This document shows, piece after piece, positions 4,944 to 5,689 of a stretch of 5,689 nt of DNA (positions are counted from its first letter, which is position 1; each line of letters starts with the position of its first letter). A program made the translations under genes and the position numbers. This stretch comes from Thermoplasmata archaeon (GTDB taxonomy: Archaea > Thermoplasmatota > Thermoplasmata > Lutacidiplasmatales > UBA184): the NCBI GenBank assembly GCA_030040865.1, contig JASHSX010000008.1, positions 1-5,689 on the forward strand, given 5' to 3'. The notes beneath the pieces were generated by a model that saw only the letters and a program-made list of their open reading frames with translations, searched no databases and was not told the DNA's origin.

Positions 4944-5396
4944 GTGTCCGATCCGGCGCCGGACCGGGAGAACGGTACGGTCTCACCCGACCGGAGCCCG
5001 GGACTCGCGACACCGAGGTCCGTGCTCCGCCGGATCGGTGGCCCGCTGCTCCTCTACCACGCGCTCGTGCTGGTCGGCGCGTTCTTCCTCATCACCGGCG
5101 TCCTCGACGCCCGACCGACCTGGGAAGGGGTCGGTGCGGCGTTGGTGGTCGTCGGGATCGGTGTCGAGGGCGGCGTGCTCGTCTGGTCCGCGCGCCTCGC
5201 CCGCGCGGCGGCCGAAACGTCGCCCACGCGACCGGTCGGACCCGCGACCCCGACGCCGGATCTCCCGCACTGGCTCTGCCCCCGATGCGGAGCTCGCGCG
5301 TCGGGGCGGTACCCGACGTGCCCCCGGTGCGGAGCGCAGCGGCTGCGCGTCTACGGGTTCTCTCCGGAGGGACGCGCGGACGCTCCCGCGCCCTGA
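4944..5396 (+). CDS. Two-helix membrane protein with C-terminal zinc ribbon, function unknown
   Basis: The 150-aa product is not recognised as a named family. A polar, Pro-rich N-terminus (1-30) is followed by two predicted membrane helices, about residues 34-54 (LLLYHALVLVGAFFLITGVL) and 63-82 (VGAALVVVGIGVEGGVLVWS), joined by a short loop with DARPTWEG. A Pro/Thr linker then leads to a zinc ribbon, Cys112-x2-Cys115-x10-Cys126-x2-Cys129 (CPRCGA ... CPRCGA), and a short low-complexity tail. With a helical hairpin, both ends would lie on the same side, probably the cytoplasm. The start is GTG; a second GTG at residue 27 would also keep both helices. The gene follows bcp by 25 nt. Its last 46 bp overlap the 3' end of the opposite-strand transporter gene. 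Confidence 0.75.
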   Translation: MSDPAPDRENGTVSPDRSPGLATPRSVLRRIGGPLLLYHALVLVGAFFLITGVLDARPTWEGVGAALVVVGIGVEGGVLVWSARLARAAAETSPTRPVGPATPTPDLPHWLCPRCGARASGRYPTCPRCGAQRLRVYGFSPEGRADAPAP

Positions 5397-5689
5397 TCGG
5401 CCGGCTCGGCGGGCGGCGAGTGCCGTCCGCTCAGGCTCCACACCCGGTCCCCCAGCACCTGGAGCGCCGCGGGGACGAGGTACGTCCGCACAACCATCGC
5501 GTCCAGGAGGACCGCGATCGCGACCGAGAAGCCGATGGCCGCGATGAGGACGAAGCTCCCGACGGTGAGGGCGGCGAACGCGCTCGCGAGGATGATCGCG
5601 GCGGCCGTGATGATCCCGCCGGTCTTCGCGAGGCCCTCCACCGTCGCCTCCGAGGACGGCCGCCCCCGTACTCGTTCCTCGCGGACCCG
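5351..5689 (-). CDS. C-terminal part of an MMPL/RND-family transporter, cut by the window edge
   Basis: The minus-strand reading frame stays open from the right edge to a TAG at 5351-5353, giving 112 residues of the C-terminus. It begins RVREERVRGRPSSEATVEG, a match to the charged 'SR-x-REE ... a-x-x-GLa-x-TG' segment of MMPL/RND exporters. Two or three hydrophobic segments follow (ITAAAIILASAFAALTVG; VLIAAIGFSVAIAVLLDAMVV) with the family's hallmark LLDAMVVRTYLVPA: Asp63 and Arg68 in the visible fragment, in the last helices. The tail after the final helix is Pro/Ala-rich. Such proteins export lipids or hydrophobic compounds using the proton gradient. The 5' part, including both large extracytoplasmic domains, lies outside the window. 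A GTG at 5641 is an internal Val codon, not the start. Confidence 0.88.
   Translation of the reverse strand, partial: RVREERVRGRPSSEATVEGLAKTGGIITAAAIILASAFAALTVGSFVLIAAIGFSVAIAVLLDAMVVRTYLVPAALQVLGDRVWSLSGRHSPPAEPADQGAGASARPSGENP

Noticed and set aside
5641..5689. GTG at 5641 as the start of a small 96-aa membrane protein
   Set aside because: The frame continues upstream to the window edge with a conserved MMPL-type charged segment, so the Val is internal.
1..5689. CRISPR arrays, tRNA or rRNA genes, insertion sequences, integration sites
   Set aside because: No regularly spaced repeats, no cloverleaf-like or rRNA-like segments, no transposase motifs and no terminal inverted repeats were seen on reading both strands by eye.

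Overview
This GC-rich window (roughly 70% by eye) reads as a gene-dense piece of an archaeal chromosome. The archaeal case rests on a PCNA-type sliding clamp, a stand-alone Lrp/AsnC ligand-binding (RAM) domain, small PH/zinc-ribbon proteins, and TATA-like boxes about 25 nt upstream of several start codons, the geometry of leaderless archaeal transcripts. A high-GC Thermoplasmatota-type lineage is my best guess, but that is inference from gene content and cannot be proven from this window.

Layout. At the left edge, a minus-strand gene enters with only its first 25 codons; they look like the N-terminus of an AlaX-type alanyl-tRNA editing protein. It diverges from the PCNA gene (176-907, +). A 70-nt gap with a small hairpin and a clear promoter leads to a biosynthetic-type thiolase (978-2183, +). 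The thiolase meets a shortened cysteinyl-tRNA synthetase (2185-3402, -) tail to tail with one base between facing stop codons. Upstream of cysS on the same strand is a PH-like/zinc-ribbon protein (3499-4074, -). A 117-bp divergent intergenic region with an inverted repeat separates it from a plus-strand cluster: RAM-domain protein (4192-4452), Bcp/PrxQ peroxiredoxin (4478-4918) and a two-helix membrane protein ending in a zinc ribbon (4944-5396). The 3' end of that last gene overlaps by 46 bp the 3' end of a minus-strand MMPL/RND transporter that runs off the right edge (5351-5689).

How the genes fit together. Most are housekeeping functions: replication clamp, tRNA aminoacylation and perhaps editing, acyl-CoA metabolism, peroxide defence. 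They do not form one obvious pathway. The RAM, Bcp and zinc-ribbon genes may be co-transcribed, or each may have its own promoter built around the previous gene's stop codon. No rRNA, tRNA, CRISPR array, insertion sequence or integration site was seen, and there is no stretch over 300 bases without a gene. I found no convincing new multi-gene system. The best leads are the compact promoter/stop-codon architecture, the shortened and unusual cysteinyl-tRNA synthetase, and the two uncharacterised zinc-ribbon proteins.
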